Positions 24,937 through 32,546 are shown, counted from the first letter of the stretch. The stretch: DNA of 64,000 bases from Psychrosphaera haliotis (GCF_009728465.1 NZ_WOCD01000005.1:372001-436000), one strand, 5' to 3'. Notes: generated by a model from the sequence alone, not told the origin. Made by a program: numbers and translations.

Positions 24937-26031
24937 ATGCAGTGCAGTCATAAATCTGTTAAAAAACAGTTATTCATTTTCATAACTTTTATGATTAGCA
25001 TGTTTTCGTTATCTGCAAACGAACTACCTCTACAGAAAGACAGTATTTCCCGAATCGAATACCCACCAGAAATTCAATATATTAGCGCTCTAATTCAAAA
25101 TAAAGATACAAGTACTCTAGTATATGAATCATGGAAAGGGTTTGAAATGAATGAAGGAGATTTGCACTATGCAGAGTTAACCGTATTAAACGAAAAGATT
25201 GAATTTGATACCGCTAAAGTTGTTTTACCTAATAAAAACACATTGATTAGATCTTCTATAAGCCACGTAAGAATAGATGGAGTAGATTGGCTTTATTTTA
25301 TTGAATCAAATAGATTTAAATCTGATGCTATTGCTTACAGAGCAAAATTAAAAGATTCCGCTCTCGTAGAACAAGAAAAAATATCTTTAGAAATAACGTT
25401 ATCACCATCAAGTAATGCCCGTTGGCATGCCATGAATAATAACAATGTTGCTCTTGTTTATACCGATAAAAAATGTTGTAAGTTGTATTTTTCAGTCAGT
25501 AAAGATGGTGTTAAATTTGAAACACCAAGGTATATCGGAAATTCTGGCTTTATGCCTCACCTTTCATCTTTCTCTGATGGAAAACTACTTTATCTGTTTC
25601 AAAAGTCTTTCGGTTCAAGTAAAAAAAAATCTAACGGAAAGCCTATTTATATAATGAAATCACACTTTAGAGTCTCGAATAATTATGGTCAAACATGGAG
25701 TGAATATACTCCTATTACCCTAACTGATGATACTGTTCATGATGCCAAAGCTATTTTACGGCTTGATGGTAATATTGATATTTATTATGTTTATCCTATT
25801 CAGGAAGGAAAAGGTTTGTCCTTGTGGCGTAGATGTATAAATACTAATGGTGGGTTAGGTAATGAAGAGTTAGTTGTTCAACATGACTTTGGCAATATAG
25901 CTAAGCCTTCTATTCATCGTTTAGAAAATAGTAAAATGTTGGTCACTTTCGTTGAGCAAGGAAAAGTTGTATTAGAAGGCGATCACAATATCTACGGCGC
26001 AATAATATCAGCTGATTCAGAGTGCATTTGA
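24937..26031 (+). CDS. Secreted sialidase-fold (BNR repeat) protein, cassette C21
   Basis: 364 residues. A signal peptide ends near SLSANE (residue 28). The rest looks like a beta-propeller: an Asp-box-like SNNYGQTWSEY and SVSKDGVKFETPRYIG fit the S-x-D-x-G-x-x-W repeats of sialidase-fold proteins, with further strands around LYFIESNRFKS and ILRLDGNIDIYYVYP. No catalytic tyrosine-glutamate pair or arginine triad can be assigned, so an enzyme function is not claimed. AAGGATG precedes the ATG. Confidence 0.7.
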   Translation: MQCSHKSVKKQLFIFITFMISMFSLSANELPLQKDSISRIEYPPEIQYISALIQNKDTSTLVYESWKGFEMNEGDLHYAELTVLNEKIEFDTAKVVLPNKNTLIRSSISHVRIDGVDWLYFIESNRFKSDAIAYRAKLKDSALVEQEKISLEITLSPSSNARWHAMNNNNVALVYTDKKCCKLYFSVSKDGVKFETPRYIGNSGFMPHLSSFSDGKLLYLFQKSFGSSKKKSNGKPIYIMKSHFRVSNNYGQTWSEYTPITLTDDTVHDAKAILRLDGNIDIYYVYPIQEGKGLSLWRRCINTNGGLGNEELVVQHDFGNIAKPSIHRLENSKMLVTFVEQGKVVLEGDHNIYGAIISADSECI

Positions 26032-26037
26032 ATAGAA

Positions 26038-26137
26038 AGCTAACAAGAAATTAAACAAGGACAAAAAACAGTTGGCTTTTGCTCCTTCGTCGCTTATTTT
26101 AACCAACTATTTTTTGCCTGTTAATTAGGCGTTATAT
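26038..26137. repeat. attC of C21
   Basis: Second attC type (AACAAGAAATTAAACAAGGAC ... TTAATTAGGCGTTATA); recombination point G26131/T26132. The first three bases after the junction are the stop codon of ccdB on the other strand. Confidence 0.9.
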
Positions 26138-26449
26138 GCCCGTAATCAGGAAATCGAGTGCAGCGACAATTTCATTTCGAAATGTGCTTAGGTCGTTTAC
26201 TTCATCTTTTAGTATCTTCACTGGTACGCTCGTCATTTGTTGAGTCAAAATAACAAAATCACCTTGCTCTATATGAATAATTGGACACAAGTAACTCGGC
26301 GCTTTCGATTCAATTAGCTCTAATGGAGTTAATGGTATAACCATTCTGGAATCCAAGCTGCTTAACAAATCTGACTGTACGTTAACAAAATATGGGTACG
26401 CTTTTGAAGAAGAGCTGTCTTGGTTCTTATATAGAAAAAATTGAGACAT
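26132..26449 (-). CDS. ccdB: CcdB-type gyrase toxin, cassette C22
   Basis: 105 residues from the ATG at 26449 (an upstream TTG in frame is not needed). MSQFFLYKNQDSSSSKAYPYFVNVQSDLLSSLDSRMVIPL and the C-terminal FRNEIVAALDFLITGI with the toxic tail match CcdB, an inhibitor of DNA gyrase. Its ATG overlaps the antitoxin stop (TGATG). The TAA stop is made by bases 26132-26134, the TTA at the very edge of the cassette, so the whole cassette length is used. Confidence 0.92.
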   Translation of the reverse strand: MSQFFLYKNQDSSSSKAYPYFVNVQSDLLSSLDSRMVIPLTPLELIESKAPSYLCPIIHIEQGDFVILTQQMTSVPVKILKDEVNDLSTFRNEIVAALDFLITGI

Positions 26450-26694
26450 CAAAACTTCCTGTAAGCGTCGGAGAATAGACCAAAACTTTCAGTTAACTTA
26501 TTACATGCATTAACTGCATCGCTATTTTTCTCTAACCACTCTTCACTTAACCTTTCGCTTACTTCTTGTTTTAATGCCTTTTCCATCGTTGCTGATAGGT
26601 TGATATTTAATCGCTTAGCTTCAGCTAGTAAATCACTGCTTAAGCTCAGGTTAGTGGCTTTTTTGGATGGCTTATTAAAGCTTTCATTTCTCAT
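26449..26694 (-). CDS. ccdA: CcdA-type antitoxin, cassette C22
   Basis: 81 residues. KATNLSLSSDLLAEAKRLNINLSATMEKAL is the ribbon-helix-helix part, and the C-terminal WLEKNSDAVNACNKLTESFGLFSDAYRKF is the CcdB-wrapping tail. The ATG at 26694 has GAGG six bases upstream; earlier ATG codons in frame lie inside the operator. The operon runs against the array direction and must have its own promoter. Confidence 0.92.
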   Translation of the reverse strand: MRNESFNKPSKKATNLSLSSDLLAEAKRLNINLSATMEKALKQEVSERLSEEWLEKNSDAVNACNKLTESFGLFSDAYRKF

Positions 26695-26704
26695 ATCGCA
26701 CCTC

Positions 26705-26725
26705 ATGCGCATAATCATTGCGCAT
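26705..26725. promoter_or_regulatory. Probable CcdA operator
   Basis: Inverted repeat ATGCGCA / TGCGCAT with a 7-bp spacer, 11-31 bp upstream of ccdA. Position fits CcdAB autorepression. Confidence 0.6.
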
Positions 26726-26747
26726 TAATACTATTGCAACAACGGGC

Positions 26748-26849
26748 AAATAACAAGTCAATTAAGTGGACAAAAACCAATTGGTTTACAACGCAAACAC
26801 CGCTAAAGTATAACCAATTAATTTTTAGCCTCTTATTGAGGCGTTAACT
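26748..26849. repeat. attC of C22
   Basis: Second attC type variant close to that of the ParDE cassette (AACAAGTCAATTAAGTGGAC ... TTATTGAGGCGTTAAC); recombination point G26843/T26844. Confidence 0.88.
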
Positions 26850-27330
26850 TCACATAAATTTCTGCAATATAATTAATCTGTCGCAATATATTGGTGTCAT
26901 TAAATTAAAGTCCCCTTTTCTCTTTATTCTGAATTTTTGAGTCTGCTTTCAAAAACTATTGGCCAGTATCACAAAACGCCAAGCCTAGCCGCTTGGCTAT
27001 TGAAAGTTCAAATCAATAAAAACGTTCAGCAAGGTTTAAATTAGTTTCAACTTCTGTCGCTTAAGGTTGCTAAAGATTTTGGAGTTTTTTTCTTTTAGTA
27101 CTTACTATCGCCGCGCTCATGGCTTGGCTTTTCAACTATTCGAGTAGTAGGCCTTCGGTTTTCTGAGTAAATAGACGTTTGATTTAGAAAGGAATTTAGG
27201 TAAGGTGGTTTTCTGAATATTAAACGTTGGCTAGTGATAGTTAACAAGTGGTTCAAGAGGGTCTCGTAAAAGCTTGCACGAGCCTTCGGCAAATAGTTTA
27301 GCAAGCTAAAACTCGCCTCTTAACCAGGCG
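26844..27330. repeat. Cassette C23: non-coding unit B, copy 8
   Basis: 487 bp, no convincing gene; like C16 it has a chance 69-codon minus-strand frame. Confidence 0.9.
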
Positions 27331-27336
27331 TTAACT
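27239..27336. repeat. attC of C23
   Basis: Main attC type with GCACGAGCC in the centre; recombination point G27330/T27331. Confidence 0.92.
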
Positions 27337-27817
27337 TCACGTAAAATTCTGCAATATAATTAATCTGTCGCAATATATTGGTGTCATTAAATTAAAGTCC
27401 CCTTTTCTCTTTATTCTGAATTTTTGAGTCTGCTTTCAAAAACTATTGGCCAGTATCACGAAACGCCAAGCCTAGCCGCTTGGCTATTGAAAGTTCAAAT
27501 CAATAAGAACGTTCAGCAAGGTTTAAATTAGTTTCAACTTCTGTTGCTTAAAGTTGCTAAAAGCTTTGGAGCTTTTTTCTTTTGGTTCTTACCATCGCCG
27601 CGCTCATGGCTTGGCTTCCGAACTATTCGAGTAGTAGGCCTTAGTTTTTCTGAGTAATTAGCGAGTTGATTTAGAAAGGAATTTAGGTAAAGTGGTTTTC
27701 TGAATATTCAACGTTGGCTAGTGATAGTTAACAAGTGGTTCAAGAGGGTCTCGTAAAAGCTTGCTCGAGCCTTCGGCAAACATTATAGCAAGCTAAAACT
27801 CGCCTCTTAACCAGGCG
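27331..27817. repeat. Cassette C24: non-coding unit B, copy 9
   Basis: 487 bp, no gene; second of a pair placed directly before the DUF4365 cassette C25. Confidence 0.9.
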
Positions 27818-27823
27818 TTAGGT
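27726..27823. repeat. attC of C24
   Basis: Main attC type; recombination point G27817/T27818. Confidence 0.92.
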
Positions 27824-27842
27824 GAATCAGGAGGTGTAGTGT

Positions 27843-28343
27843 ATGCAACGACCAATAATAATAGAAAATAATATGCTAGAAGCTGATTCAGAACAGCATT
27901 TTAGAGCGGTGATGCCAAGAGGGTGGACTGCGGATAAACCGAATCCCGATATTGGTGTAGACCTAGTAGTTGGTATAATTGAAAGTAATCGAGCATCATC
28001 AAGAGAATTACTTGTTCAGTTAAAAGCATCACAAGAATCAAATGTAACTTCTGACGGGTTGTATGAGCGGATTACACTAGATGTATCAACATATAACTAT
28101 TTATGGGATCTTTTACCTGTAGCAATACTTGTTAAATACGTAGCTTCCGAACGAGCGGCTTACTGGCAACTTTTAAGCCAAGCTCCTGAACCTAATCAAG
28201 AAAATTTGACCATGACAGTTAAGCTGCCGCGTTCACAGGTACTCAATGATGAGAGTTGGCAAATAATAAGACGCTACGTCGAAGCAATTCATTTAAGAAA
28301 ACTAGGTGCTAGAGAAAGAGTTGATTTAGCACAATTCACCTAA
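27843..28343 (+). CDS. DUF4365 domain-containing protein, cassette C25
   Basis: 166 residues, one DUF4365 domain. EADSEQHFRAVMPRGWTADKPNPDIGVDLVVGIIE and ELLVQLKAS give the D-x-G-x-D and Q-x-K residues of a PD-(D/E)XK-like fold, in which DUF4365 is often placed. The family is common in mobile and defence loci; its substrate is unknown. AGGAGGT lies seven bases before the ATG. The stop codon lies at the start of an attC that is cut by an IS110-family element. Confidence 0.85.
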   Translation: MQRPIIIENNMLEADSEQHFRAVMPRGWTADKPNPDIGVDLVVGIIESNRASSRELLVQLKASQESNVTSDGLYERITLDVSTYNYLWDLLPVAILVKYVASERAAYWQLLSQAPEPNQENLTMTVKLPRSQVLNDESWQIIRRYVEAIHLRKLGARERVDLAQFT

Positions 28344-28365
28344 CAAGAGACTATGGCGTCAATAG

Positions 28366-29322
28366 CTAAATCTTAGCTTTTGGCGCTTCCCACAATACAC
28401 CGTCTCTTAGCATCGAATTCAAGATCACAACCATCTTTCTGACACACGCAATGATGGCGACTTTTTTAGGCTTTCCTGCTTCAACTAACCGCTGATAAGT
28501 CTCCTTAAAAACCGGATTTGATTGAATGGCGGACATCATTGCCATGTATAAAACCGTTCTCACTTGATGTCTTCCACCTTGGACTGTTCGTTTCCCTTTA
28601 AATACACCACTTTCTCGGTTCATGGGGGCGACTCCAACGAGTGAGGCGGCTTGTTTATTTGTCATATAACCAAGCTCAGGTAGGTTGCTAATAATTGAAG
28701 CTGAAGCAATTTTACCTATGCCTTTCATGCTCTGAAGGATGGTGTTTTTGGCCTGGTAATCTGGGCAACTTTCGATGAGTGACACTATTCTACTTTCAAC
28801 TTTTTCTATTTGATTTTTAAGTGCTGTTAATATCGGTTTTATTGTCATTTGAAGACTTTTAGAGAGTACTTGTGAGCGGTTCTTTTCCATAGTTTGCATA
28901 CCCAGTAATTGGCTTCTGCGAGCAACTAAATCACTCATAGCTTGCATTGTGTCTGGCTTTAACGTGGATAGTGGAGGCTGAATAGCTTCACCGTAATGAG
29001 CAATGATCTGCGCATCGAGCTTGTCGGTTTTAGCACACTGACCAATGGCTCCAGCAAAGCGCTTTATGTGTATTGGATTAGCAATTACAAACGGTAAATT
29101 GGCTTTTGCACAAGCCATAATGAAAGGCATTTCGAGTCGGCCAGTGGCCTCTATAATAATGCGTTCGGGTTGGTGCTGCTTTATCGTTTTGACGGCTTCC
29201 CGTATTCCGTTTTCATCATTGCTGACACTAAAGAAAATATCGAGAGGACGAATGTAAATGTCGAGCTGAAATTTACCAGTATCGACACCGACGTTAATGT
29301 TTTGCTTCATTTCTGATTTCAT
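28366..29322 (-). CDS. IS110-family transposase (DEDD recombinase)
   Basis: 318 residues, apparently intact. The N-terminal RuvC-like DEDD domain has VGVDTGKFQLDIYI (first Asp), IIIEATGRLE (Glu) and CAKTDKLDAQIIAHYGE (the two Asp). The C-terminal Tnp part has QSMKGIGKIASASIISNLPELG, LVGVAPMNRESG and GRHQVRTVLYMAMMSA with the conserved serine region. The family performs RNA-guided recombination. Translation starts at an ATG at 29322, or at MKQNINV four codons later. Confidence 0.95.
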   Translation of the reverse strand: MKSEMKQNINVGVDTGKFQLDIYIRPLDIFFSVSNDENGIREAVKTIKQHQPERIIIEATGRLEMPFIMACAKANLPFVIANPIHIKRFAGAIGQCAKTDKLDAQIIAHYGEAIQPPLSTLKPDTMQAMSDLVARRSQLLGMQTMEKNRSQVLSKSLQMTIKPILTALKNQIEKVESRIVSLIESCPDYQAKNTILQSMKGIGKIASASIISNLPELGYMTNKQAASLVGVAPMNRESGVFKGKRTVQGGRHQVRTVLYMAMMSAIQSNPVFKETYQRLVEAGKPKKVAIIACVRKMVVILNSMLRDGVLWEAPKAKI

Positions 29323-29344
29323 AATAAGCTAACTCCTGCTTGCA

Positions 29345-29500
29345 TAATGCGGGTTCGAGACCCAGTAGACTATTCGAGTATTTTGCTTGGAGTCCTATTT
29401 GGTGTTCATTCTTGTTATCGGTCTCTCAACTGAGGAGCCTATGCCTAATCGAACTACCAAATAGAAAGGCCTTAGTTGCAGCTAAGGCTTGGGTCTCACT
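29345..29500 (-). ncRNA. Candidate bridge RNA of the IS110 element
   Basis: On the transposase strand this region can fold with a closing stem GAGACCC / GGGTCTC (29491-29497 with 29357-29363), a hairpin GCCTTAG / CTAAGGC (29469-29488) and a 9-bp stem CTATTTGGT / ACCAAATAG (29395-29403 with 29456-29464) enclosing a loop of about 50 bases. That loop contains TAACAAG (29411-29417), the same seven bases as the start of the target attC. IS110 elements are known to encode such guide RNAs in this place. Ends and pairing are inferred by eye. Confidence 0.6.
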
Positions 29501-29658
29501 TTACCGGAAATAGTTAAATTTGGTGGGTGTATTATCCATACAAGTGGTTAAAGAAGGTCTCGTAAAAGCTTGCTCGAGCCTTCGGCAAAAATTTTAGCAA
29601 GCTAAAACTCGCCTCTTAACCAGGCGTTATGATTCCGTAAATTAACTTGGACAAATAT

Positions 29659-30351
29659 ATGAACATAATGGAAGGTATAAATTCCTATTTTAGACAATTA
29701 TCTAGCAAAGATATTGAAGAGAAAAAGCATAGGGGATTCGTTGGTGGGATGTGGGATGAAATCGGAGCACTCCAGTTTGAATTTCTTGTAAACTCAGGAT
29801 TGAAACCTAAGCACAAACTGCTAGATATAGGTTGTGGATGCCTTCGAGGAGGTGTTAAATATATAGACTATTTAGATCTTCAACACTATCACGGTGTTGA
29901 TATTAATGAGTCCCTTATTAAAGCAGCTTACAAAGAAATAGAAGAATATAAACTAGAAGAAAAACAGGCAAATTTGATAGTAAGTGACAGCTTTGAGTTT
30001 GAAAAATTTGGAACGCAGTTTGATTATATGGTTTCGATTTCATTATTTACTCACTTACCGCTTCAGAATGTTGTCAAGTGTTTAATCAAAGCACGAGAGA
30101 GTCTAACGGAAACAGGTACTTATTACGCTACTTACTTTGAATCTCCTTTCCCTGCTTATTTGGATGACCTGGAACAGAAGCCTGGTGGGAAGGTTACAAA
30201 ATATGACCGAGACCCATTTCATTATTCGAATCAAGAGATTGAATATATAGCTGAGCTAGCTGGACTAAAGGTCGAAATCATTGGTGATTGGGGACACCCG
30301 AGGAATCAGAAAATGGCGGCATTTAGACATAAAAAGACTGCAAAATCATAA
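29659..30351 (+). CDS. Class I SAM-dependent methyltransferase, cassette C26
   Basis: 230 residues from the ATG at 29659 (a TTG 12 bases upstream is possible). SAM-binding motif LLDIGCGCLRGG near residue 57, then acidic YHGVDINESL, and the later FDYMVSISLFTHLP typical of class I enzymes. The substrate cannot be inferred. It begins about 30 bp from the cassette edge and GGAC precedes the ATG. Confidence 0.83.
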   Translation: MNIMEGINSYFRQLSSKDIEEKKHRGFVGGMWDEIGALQFEFLVNSGLKPKHKLLDIGCGCLRGGVKYIDYLDLQHYHGVDINESLIKAAYKEIEEYKLEEKQANLIVSDSFEFEKFGTQFDYMVSISLFTHLPLQNVVKCLIKARESLTETGTYYATYFESPFPAYLDDLEQKPGGKVTKYDRDPFHYSNQEIEYIAELAGLKVEIIGDWGHPRNQKMAAFRHKKTAKS

Positions 30352-30437
30352 CAAGTTGCTTAAAAGGAAAAATAACAGTTGGCCATCGCTCCGCGATTAT
30401 AGCCAACCATTATTTTCCTATTAGCAAAGCGTTAGTT
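30346..30437. repeat. attC of C26
   Basis: Short second-type site (AACAAGTTGCTTAAAAGG, pair AGTTGGC / AGCCAAC, ending TTAGCAAAGCGTTAG); recombination point G30431/T30432. Confidence 0.87.
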
Positions 30438-30453
30438 TACCTAGGAAAGCTTA

Positions 30454-31257
30454 GTGAAACGAATTGTCATTTTTTCTACGATTGCTATTAGTATTACTTT
30501 GCTTCTAATTAACGCCCCTTTTGAAACCGACGTTTCTAGCAATGCACAAATCGAAAAGGCTCAACCTCAGGCTTTTCAACCCTCTAACTTTAAAACCTCA
30601 GCGACTAGAACTAATAATAAGAACACTTCAAACACACCAAGTTTAAGCCCTCAACAACTATTAGAATCTGCAAAGAACGTTAGGCGCTGCAAAGGTGTAC
30701 CCAAGACGAGAGATGAACTTACGGTGTGGATAGATAAAGCCACTCGCATTGGTGAGCCTTATGAGTTCATCGAAGATGTTTCATCTAGGTTCGCCCTTTG
30801 TTCAGAGCTAAAAAATGAAGAGCATAATTTTATTAAAATCTTATTATTAGCAATAGAAAAAGGCTCCGATGACGCTTTAAATGAGCTTTGGGCTGTTTCT
30901 GACATTGAGTACTTTGAAAGTACTGGAGTAGACACAAGCTCTAAACAAGTAGTATTTGAGCATCGAGTAAAATTCATTAATATGAAATACGCACTAGCTC
31001 AAAAACTTGCAGTGAATGGTGGTGAAAAATCACAACTTCGTTTAATCAAGGGGTTTCAACACTTTGACCCCGCGACATTGCAACCAAACATTGTAAAGGC
31101 TGTTGCTTTTGCTGAATACGCAATGCAAACTACTAATAACAATGAGTTTTACCTGAAAGTTAGTTTCATAAAGAATAGCCTTTTGAATAAAATGTCAGCT
31201 TTGCAAATAGAGCAAGCGGAAGACTTAACTCAAAAATTATTAAGCGTTCGCAGGTAA
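30454..31257 (+). CDS. Uncharacterised anchored protein, cassette C27
   Basis: 267 residues from a GTG with AGGAAAG upstream. An N-terminal membrane helix or uncleaved signal (IVIFSTIAISITLLLINA) is followed by a polar, Thr/Asn/Ser-rich linker (about residues 30-70) and an all-helical domain with ESAKNVRRCKGVPKTRDEL and SDDALNELWAVSDIEYFES, suggesting helical repeats of the Sel1 or TPR kind. Family not recognised. Last gene of the array. Confidence 0.72.
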   Translation: MKRIVIFSTIAISITLLLINAPFETDVSSNAQIEKAQPQAFQPSNFKTSATRTNNKNTSNTPSLSPQQLLESAKNVRRCKGVPKTRDELTVWIDKATRIGEPYEFIEDVSSRFALCSELKNEEHNFIKILLLAIEKGSDDALNELWAVSDIEYFESTGVDTSSKQVVFEHRVKFINMKYALAQKLAVNGGEKSQLRLIKGFQHFDPATLQPNIVKAVAFAEYAMQTTNNNEFYLKVSFIKNSLLNKMSALQIEQAEDLTQKLLSVRR

Positions 31258-31262
31258 TCGAA

Positions 31263-31308
31263 AACTAACAAATGATTCAAGAGGGTCTCACCAAAGCTGG
31301 CGTTATAT
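31263..31308. repeat. Truncated attC ending the array
   Basis: Begins as a main-type site (AACAAATGATTCAAGAGGGTCTC) and ends GCTGGCGTTATA, but lacks the central palindrome; only about 45 bases remain of ~97. It is likely dead for excision and marks the right end of the array. Confidence 0.75.
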
Positions 31309-31342
31309 GTAAGTATCAATATAAAAGGGAGTTTTATCTTAA

Positions 31343-31459
31343 ATGGGTCTTCTAATCACACCGATTATTATAACTTTAGTCGCTTTATTAGTAGTAACTG
31401 CAGTTTTACAATGGCTATGGAATACCAACATAGATTTTCCACACAAGGAGTTCTTGTGA
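31343..31459 (+). CDS. Small single-helix membrane peptide
   Basis: A 38-residue frame from an ATG at 31343, with one membrane helix (ITPIIITLVALLVVTAVLQWLW). Its TGA stop overlaps the GTG start of the next gene, which suggests coupled translation. AGGGAG lies about 12 bases upstream, rather far. The gene follows the truncated attC by 35 bp. Confidence 0.5.
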   Translation: MGLLITPIIITLVALLVVTAVLQWLWNTNIDFPHKEFL

Positions 31460-31842
31460 GCGTTAAGTGCATCTTTTTGTTCTGTTTGATTTTTATTTGC
31501 TCAGCCTGTACAACATCAGGACAGCTTTATTATGTCGATATTGAAGGCAATAAAAAGCTTGGTTGTGATGTCGAGTTTGTTGGTTTGCCTAGTGTGGACA
31601 AATTTGCTGTTGAATATGCTTTAAGTCTTTGCGCTAAAAGCATTGTCAAAAAAGGTGGCGTGATTCAAGAAAGTCACCTTTTAAAAATTGATACTACGAT
31701 TCCTGTTGCACCTTGCGGTACTGCTTGGACTCATGAGCTAGCTAAACAGCATTTTCAATCTAAAGATTTATCTAAAAAAGAATATGGCTATATTGTTGCA
31801 AACATTGATTTGAACCTCGCTGAAATTAACACGTGTAGATAG
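31456..31842 (+). CDS. Small lipoprotein of unknown function
   Basis: 128 residues from a GTG at 31456 that has AAGGAG five bases upstream. The signal peptide ends ICSAC-TTSG, a plausible lipobox. The mature part has QLYYVDIEGNKKLGCDVEF and a second conserved-looking cysteine pair (C in SLCAKS and VAPCGTAW). A longer frame starting at 31411 is rejected since it overlaps the upstream peptide and has no ribosome site. Family not recognised. Confidence 0.7.
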   Translation: MSVKCIFLFCLIFICSACTTSGQLYYVDIEGNKKLGCDVEFVGLPSVDKFAVEYALSLCAKSIVKKGGVIQESHLLKIDTTIPVAPCGTAWTHELAKQHFQSKDLSKKEYGYIVANIDLNLAEINTCR

Positions 31843-31870
31843 CTAAGCATTAACCATAATAGGATATAAA

Positions 31871-32332
31871 ATGATCTCTAAAACAACTAAAGAACATAAA
31901 GAAGAACTGCAAAAAGTTCTGACAGAAAGCGGACAGTTCGATGCTGATTCGATTGCTTATACCTTAGAGACTTTGGATAACCATCTAGAAAATCCTGATG
32001 ACGAAATATGGTTCACTGCGTTAGAAAATGAACCAGTAGGGTTTGCATACTGCGCTCCAGAGCCTGTTACGTCAGGGACATGGAATCTGCTAATGTTATG
32101 GACAAAGGAAGGCTATAAAGGCAAGGGTTTTGGTCGGTCTTTGGTGTCTGCCGTTGAGTCCGAATTAAAAAGTCGAGGTGCAAGACTGCTAATTGTCGAG
32201 ACATCTCAGCTCCCTGAGTTCGAAACAGCAAGAGCGTTCTATGAAAAGTACGGTTTTACATTTGAAGCTGAAGTGAAAAACTTCTTTGCTGACGGTGACA
32301 ACAAGCTCATTTATACCAAATCCCAAGGTTAA
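31871..32332 (+). CDS. GNAT-family N-acetyltransferase
   Basis: 153 residues. The acetyl-CoA motif is KEGYKGKGFGRSLVSAVE, followed by LLIVETSQLPEFETARAFYEKYGFTFEAE, typical of GNAT motif B. The N-terminal helices (KEHKEELQKVLTESGQFD) fit the fold. The acceptor is unknown. AGGAT precedes the ATG. It is followed by TAACAAGC and, 55 bases later, GTGTTAT, weakly like a decayed attC. Confidence 0.85.
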   Translation: MISKTTKEHKEELQKVLTESGQFDADSIAYTLETLDNHLENPDDEIWFTALENEPVGFAYCAPEPVTSGTWNLLMLWTKEGYKGKGFGRSLVSAVESELKSRGARLLIVETSQLPEFETARAFYEKYGFTFEAEVKNFFADGDNKLIYTKSQG

Positions 32333-32546
32333 CAAGCTCAGTGTATTCGGGCTCAACAAAGTTGCACGGGTCTTTGTGGTGTTATATTTGCGGCAGTTAC
32401 ACTCATTTGGTTGGTTTAGCTTATTACTGGGATTATTCTTTTTTACTGCATAATTGCTACTTTGCTTGTTCCAACTTTAACGCTAGGTTATGTAGAAATT
32501 AAATTGGGGTAAAGTAACAACTTACAAGAGACTCAAAAGGAACACA

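Larger units (their letters stand above)
28345..29539 (-). mobile_element. IS110-family element inserted in attC
   Basis: About 1.2 kb: a 318-residue DEDD transposase near the right-hand (3') end and a ~215-bp structured non-coding region upstream of it, bounded by ACAAG on each side. No long terminal inverted repeats are visible, as usual for the family. The long non-coding part on the 5' side of the transposase is the arrangement of the IS110 group rather than IS1111. Exact ends may shift by five bases because of the repeated ACAAG. Confidence 0.88.
28338..29632. repeat. attC of C25, interrupted by an IS
   Basis: The left piece (CCTAACAAG, 28338-28348) and right piece (ACAAGTGGTTAAAGAAGGTCTCG ... 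CAGGCGTTATG, 29540-29632) together make a complete main-type attC. ACAAG is present on both sides of the inserted element. Confidence 0.88.
11455..31308. mobile_element. Chromosomal integron (integrase, attI and 27 cassettes)
   Basis: An IntI-type tyrosine recombinase faces away from an ordered series of 27 cassettes, each ending in an attC with the terminal GTTA core. All attC sites have the same orientation, so the array runs from attI at 12758 to a truncated site ending at 31308. Cassette boundaries (last base before TT) are 13123, 13537, 14024, 14511, 14876, 15486, 15975, 16462, 17291, 18225, 18903, 20252, 21009, 21508, 21995, 22476, 22964, 23589, 24136, 24913, 26131, 26843, 27330, 27817, 29626, 30431 and 31302. 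I call these C1 to C27. Eleven have no convincing gene. Confidence 0.96.

Noticed and set aside
29347-29364. tRNA T-arm-like sequence GCGGGTTCGAGACCCA in the IS element
   Set aside because: No acceptor, D or anticodon arms around it; better explained as part of the structured IS110 RNA.
12759-31308. Regularly spaced repeats suggesting a CRISPR array
   Set aside because: Repeats are ~97-bp palindromic attC sites with cassettes of 365-1350 bp between, next to IntI; no cas genes.
32328-32392. TAACAAGC ... GTGTTATA after a GNAT gene as a possible attC
   Set aside because: The outer cores fit, but inner arms do not pair as in the other sites. At most a decayed attC; not listed as a feature.
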